Shown piece after piece: positions 3,290 to 6,047 of a DNA stretch of 6,047 bases (position 1 is its first letter; every line of letters begins with the position of its first letter). The stretch lies in assembly GCA_003131945.1 (NCBI GenBank), contig PKWD01000458.1, positions 1-6,047 of the forward strand, written 5' to 3'. The notes under the pieces are model-generated. The model had not been told where the DNA came from and ran no database searches. It worked only from the letters and a program-made list of their open reading frames with translations. The position numbers were made by a program, and so were the translations under genes. The stretch is from Acidimicrobiaceae bacterium (GTDB lineage: Bacteria; Actinomycetota; Acidimicrobiia; Acidimicrobiales; UBA8190).

Positions 3290-6022
3290 ATGGCCGACCT
3301 CCAGCTCTCGTACCGCCGGGCTCTTGCCCGGGTAAGGCTGGTCGCCCGGACGGTGACCGAACTGGGCCTTCGTACCATGGGACTGGTGGCGGCCAACTCC
3401 GCCCGTCGCCAGGTCGTCGCCTGGCGCCATTCCCTCGGCCGGCGCACTGTCGGCGTCGGGCAGATGCCGGGTCGTCTGCTCGAGACGGTGCTCGACGCCG
3501 CGGGAGCCCGTCTGGTGTTCGAGAGGGCCGAGCTCGAGGTCTGCTTCCTCGCCACCGACGTCGTGCGCATGTCGTGGGGACCGGGACTGCTACCGGTCCC
3601 GTATGCCATGGCCGACGAGGCGCCCTGGCCCAGCCCCGACGTCGTCACCCGCCCGCTGGCCGGCGGCGGGCTCGTCCTACGCACCGCAGACCTCGCCGTC
3701 TCTGTCGACGGGGAAGGATCGGTGCGGATGCGGCGGCCCGACGGGATCGTGCTTCGGACCGAGGCCCCCCCGGTCCGCCGCGGGGCCACATGGGAGCTGC
3801 GCCACGGCATGCGACCGGGCGAGCGTTTCAGTGGGCTCGGCGAGCAGTCGGCCGGCGTCGATCTGCGCGGCGGGCGCTTCGCCTTGTGGAACACCGACGC
3901 CGGTGGCTCGTGGACCTCGGGTCAGGGGCCTCTGTACCTGGGGATCCCCGTGGTCGTCGCCACCCACGACGACGGGAACACCCTCACCTTCTACGAGAAC
4001 TCGACGCGAGGCTCCTTCTCTTTCGGCGATACCGGCCCAACCGGCCCAACCGGCCAGGGTGGCGAATCGAGGATGGCGCGCGGCGCTGCCGGCACGGCGT
4101 CGGTGGGCTTCGCCGGCGGCGTCATGAGGCACTACGTCATCGTCGGAGACGTTCCTCACCTGCTCGACCGCTACACGCAGCTCACCGGGCGCCCGGCATT
4201 GCCGCCGCGGTGGGCGCTCGGGTACCACCAGAGCCGGTGGGGATACAAGACCGAGCAGGACGTGCGCGGCATCGTCGGCGGCTACCGGACCCTCGGCCTG
4301 CCCCTGAGCGCCGTGCACCTCGACATCGATTACATGGACGGTTACCGGGTCTTCACCTTCGACCGGTCACGATTCCCCGACCCCGCCGCGCTGGCGTCGG
4401 AGTTGTCGGCGTCCGGCGTGCGCCTGGTGACGATCGTCGACCCCGGTGTGAAGGTGGACGCCGGCTACGACTTGTACCGGCAAGGTCTGGACGACCGGCG
4501 CTTCTGCCTCGATGACACCGGCCGTCGCGCCGAGGGTGTCGTGTGGCCCGGGCGGGTGGCGTTCCCGGACTTCACTGATCCCGGAGCGAGGGCCTGGTGG
4601 GCCGAGAAGTACCGTGTTCTCACCGACGCCGGGATCGCCGGCATCTGGCACGACATGAACGAGCCCACGTCCATCTCACTGCTGGGTGATCCTTCGCTGC
4701 CCTTGTCGACGCGTCATGACTTCGACGGACGCGGCGGCGACCACGGCGAAGGCCACAACCTCTACGGACTTCTGATGAACCGGACCGGGTATGAAGGTCT
4801 GGCCCGAGCACGCCCCGAACACCGACCGTTCATCGTGTCGCGCTCCGGTTGGGCCGGGATGCAACGCTGGGCCTGGAACTGGACGGGCGACGTGGCCAGT
4901 ACGTGGGTCTCGATGCGCCAGCAGATGGCCACCGTGATCGGCCTCGGGTTATCCGGTGTGCCCTATTCGGGTCCGGACATCGGCGGCTTCAGCGGCGTGC
5001 CCCATGACGAGCTCTATACGCGGTGGCTGCAGATGAGCGTGCTGCTGCCGTATTGCCGGACCCACTCCGTGCTCGGAGCACCGGCGCGCGAGCCATGGCG
5101 CTTCGAGGAGCCCACCCGCAGCATCATCGTCGCCTGGCTGCGCTTGCGGTACCGCCTCCTGCCCTATCTGTACACCCTGGCTCACGAAGCCTCGGCCAGC
5201 GGAGCACCCCTGGTCCGCCCGTTGTGGTGGCCGGGTCCGGACGGTGTCGCCGGTCAGCCTGTCGAGCCTCCCCCCGCCGCGGGACCCGTCGCCGGTGACG
5301 ATGCGAAGGCCGACACCGACGACGCCTTCCTTCTCGGCAACTCGCTGCTGGTGGCACCGGTCACGGTCGCCGGAACCATCGAGAGGGCCGTGGCGCTACC
5401 CGCCGGTGATTGGCGCAGTTTGTGGGCGATCGACGGAGGCGGCGCCCCGGGAGGAACGGTGGCGCGCCTCGAAGCGCCCGCCGGTCGTATCCCCGTCCTC
5501 GTACGGGCCGGATCGATCGTGCCCCTCGATGACGGGTGGATCGGCCGTGGCGACCACTGTCGTTTCGACACCGACGCCGACCTCGCCAGCGACACCGGAG
5601 TTGGTCCCGACACCGACGTCGCCGACAGCGAGGGACCCGACCATCGGGGCGCCACCGCACACACCGCCATCCTCGGTCTCGACCATGCGCCGAGACGTCT
5701 GGCCCTTCACTGTTGGCCCACGGACCAGGGCGACGCCGCCGGTACGTGCGTCGATGACGCCGGAGACGGCTACGGCCCGGTACGACGCGACACACTGCGA
5801 ATGACGGGAGCCGTTGCTGGCGGGGCGGCCGTGGTGACATGGGGGCGCGACGGTGACTATCCGGCTCCTACGGTGGTCCGGGTGGTGCTGCACGGTTTTG
5901 TGGCCGAGAGCGCCACAGCCGACGGTCAAGCCGTGGTGATTACGCGTTCTTCGGTCGAATGCGGCGCCTTTTCCGAGCTCCGCCTCGAGGGGCTGCGATC
6001 GGTCCAGGGGTTGCCGACTTGA
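3290..6022 (+). CDS. glycoside hydrolase family 31, alpha-glucosidase type
   Basis: A 910-residue GH31 enzyme expected to release alpha-linked glucose (or a related alpha-glycoside) by a retaining mechanism. An N-terminal beta-sandwich (about 60-300; FYENSTRGSFSFG near 234-246) precedes a catalytic barrel beginning PPRWALGYHQSRWGY (305-319). Then come DIDYMDGY (345-352), the nucleophile Asp455 in WHDMNEP, the acid/base Asp534 in WTGDVAS, GPDIGG (561-566), and Arg590/His592 in LPYCRTHS. LRYRLLPYLYTLAHEAS (619-635) closes the barrel, and C-terminal beta domains start with DAFLLGNSLLVAPV (678-691). All catalytic marks are intact. No signal peptide is visible, so it is probably cytoplasmic. Insertions stand out: a GPT repeat (249-255), a Pro/Ala/Asp-rich loop (649-677) and an Asp-rich stretch (760-785). 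The start is uncertain: ATG 3290 is preferred, as the frame upstream overlaps the divergent gene; ATG 3377 is possible. Other alpha-glycosides, such as xylosides, cannot be excluded. Confidence 0.93.
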   Translation: MADLQLSYRRALARVRLVARTVTELGLRTMGLVAANSARRQVVAWRHSLGRRTVGVGQMPGRLLETVLDAAGARLVFERAELEVCFLATDVVRMSWGPGLLPVPYAMADEAPWPSPDVVTRPLAGGGLVLRTADLAVSVDGEGSVRMRRPDGIVLRTEAPPVRRGATWELRHGMRPGERFSGLGEQSAGVDLRGGRFALWNTDAGGSWTSGQGPLYLGIPVVVATHDDGNTLTFYENSTRGSFSFGDTGPTGPTGQGGESRMARGAAGTASVGFAGGVMRHYVIVGDVPHLLDRYTQLTGRPALPPRWALGYHQSRWGYKTEQDVRGIVGGYRTLGLPLSAVHLDIDYMDGYRVFTFDRSRFPDPAALASELSASGVRLVTIVDPGVKVDAGYDLYRQGLDDRRFCLDDTGRRAEGVVWPGRVAFPDFTDPGARAWWAEKYRVLTDAGIAGIWHDMNEPTSISLLGDPSLPLSTRHDFDGRGGDHGEGHNLYGLLMNRTGYEGLARARPEHRPFIVSRSGWAGMQRWAWNWTGDVASTWVSMRQQMATVIGLGLSGVPYSGPDIGGFSGVPHDELYTRWLQMSVLLPYCRTHSVLGAPAREPWRFEEPTRSIIVAWLRLRYRLLPYLYTLAHEASASGAPLVRPLWWPGPDGVAGQPVEPPPAAGPVAGDDAKADTDDAFLLGNSLLVAPVTVAGTIERAVALPAGDWRSLWAIDGGGAPGGTVARLEAPAGRIPVLVRAGSIVPLDDGWIGRGDHCRFDTDADLASDTGVGPDTDVADSEGPDHRGATAHTAILGLDHAPRRLALHCWPTDQGDAAGTCVDDAGDGYGPVRRDTLRMTGAVAGGAAVVTWGRDGDYPAPTVVRVVLHGFVAESATADGQAVVITRSSVECGAFSELRLEGLRSVQGLPT
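4031..4056 (+). repeat. 9-base tandem repeat (2.9 copies) inside the GH31 gene
   Basis: The unit ACCGGCCCA occurs twice in full (4031-4039, 4040-4048) and a third time minus its last base (4049-4056). It is in frame and encodes Thr-Gly-Pro units, giving GPTGPTG at residues 249-255 in a loop of the N-terminal beta domain. A three-codon unit lets copy number change without breaking the frame. Confidence 0.85.
6006..6010 (+). promoter_or_regulatory. possible ribosome binding site for the next gene
   Basis: AGGGG lies inside the last codons of the GH31 gene, 8 bases before a TTG at 6019 that overlaps the GH31 stop codon. This is good spacing and the main support for a translationally coupled downstream gene. 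Confidence 0.35.
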
Positions 6023-6047
6023 TCCTGCGCAAGTCCACCCGCCGTAC
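6019..6047 (+). CDS. possible start of a downstream gene (cut by the right edge)
   Basis: A TTG at 6019 shares three bases with the GH31 TGA stop (TTGA overlap) and opens a frame to the end of the window, beginning with residues ILRKSTRR after the initiator. Nine complete codons are visible, too few to suggest a product. The AGGGG 8 bases upstream and the stop/start overlap fit an operon partner of the GH31 gene. The frame may also simply be open by chance. Confidence 0.3.

Noticed and set aside
2325..3335. Long plus-strand open frame (336 codons) opposite the NMO-like gene
   Set aside because: It is a mirror of the well-supported minus-strand gene; the translation is rich in His/Gly/Ala with no family motifs, as expected from a high-GC antisense frame.
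2518..3894. Long minus-strand open frame (458 codons) crossing the divergent spacer
   Set aside because: It overlaps two strongly supported genes in other frames and translates to Arg/Ser/Pro filler with no recognisable domain.
3574..4515. Arg-rich plus-strand frame inside the GH31 gene
   Set aside because: It is a shifted frame of the GH31 coding sequence, with extreme arginine content and no domain.
1..6047. CRISPR array, insertion sequence, integrase, toxin-antitoxin or defence system
   Set aside because: No regularly spaced repeats, transposase or recombinase motifs, terminal inverted repeats or target duplications were seen on either strand.

Overview
The window is GC-rich, with coding codons strongly biased to G or C in the third position. 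The gene content is a mix of acyl-CoA and lipid-type catabolic enzymes with an actinobacterial-style GH31 glycosidase. This suggests a high-GC actinomycete or an acidimicrobial relative. That assignment is inferred from composition and protein style only; no taxonomic marker is present.

Layout, left to right. Bases 1-480 (minus strand) hold the first 160 residues of an acyl-CoA dehydrogenase that runs off the left edge, with a good ribosome binding site. Bases 481-1083 are a poorly coding zone. They contain a short tRNA-Arg-like 5' fragment, a His-rich plus-strand reading frame that looks like the tail of a lost gene (690-830), and a minus-strand N-terminal fragment of a class I SAM-dependent methyltransferase (808-1083) whose motif I carries Trp where Cys is usual. 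The methyltransferase fragment starts 25 bases after an alpha/beta hydrolase (1109-2050, minus). About 180 bases of probably untranslated, hairpin-containing leader separate the hydrolase from an upstream FMN-dependent nitronate monooxygenase/FabK-like protein (2232-3206, minus), which has a textbook ribosome binding site. An 83-base divergent spacer then separates the minus-strand group from a complete GH31 alpha-glucosidase-type glycoside hydrolase (3290-6022, plus). A downstream gene probably starts at a TTG overlapping the GH31 stop codon and is cut off by the right edge.

The minus-strand genes (NMO/FabK-like, hydrolase, broken methyltransferase, acyl-CoA dehydrogenase) could form a co-oriented acyl-chain or xenobiotic degradation group. 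No substrate can be named from sequence. The GH31 gene points the other way and is probably a separate carbohydrate-utilisation unit. I see no new multi-gene system, CRISPR array, intact mobile element or defence locus. The most unusual part is the decayed zone at about 585-1083, which looks like an old deletion or insertion scar.
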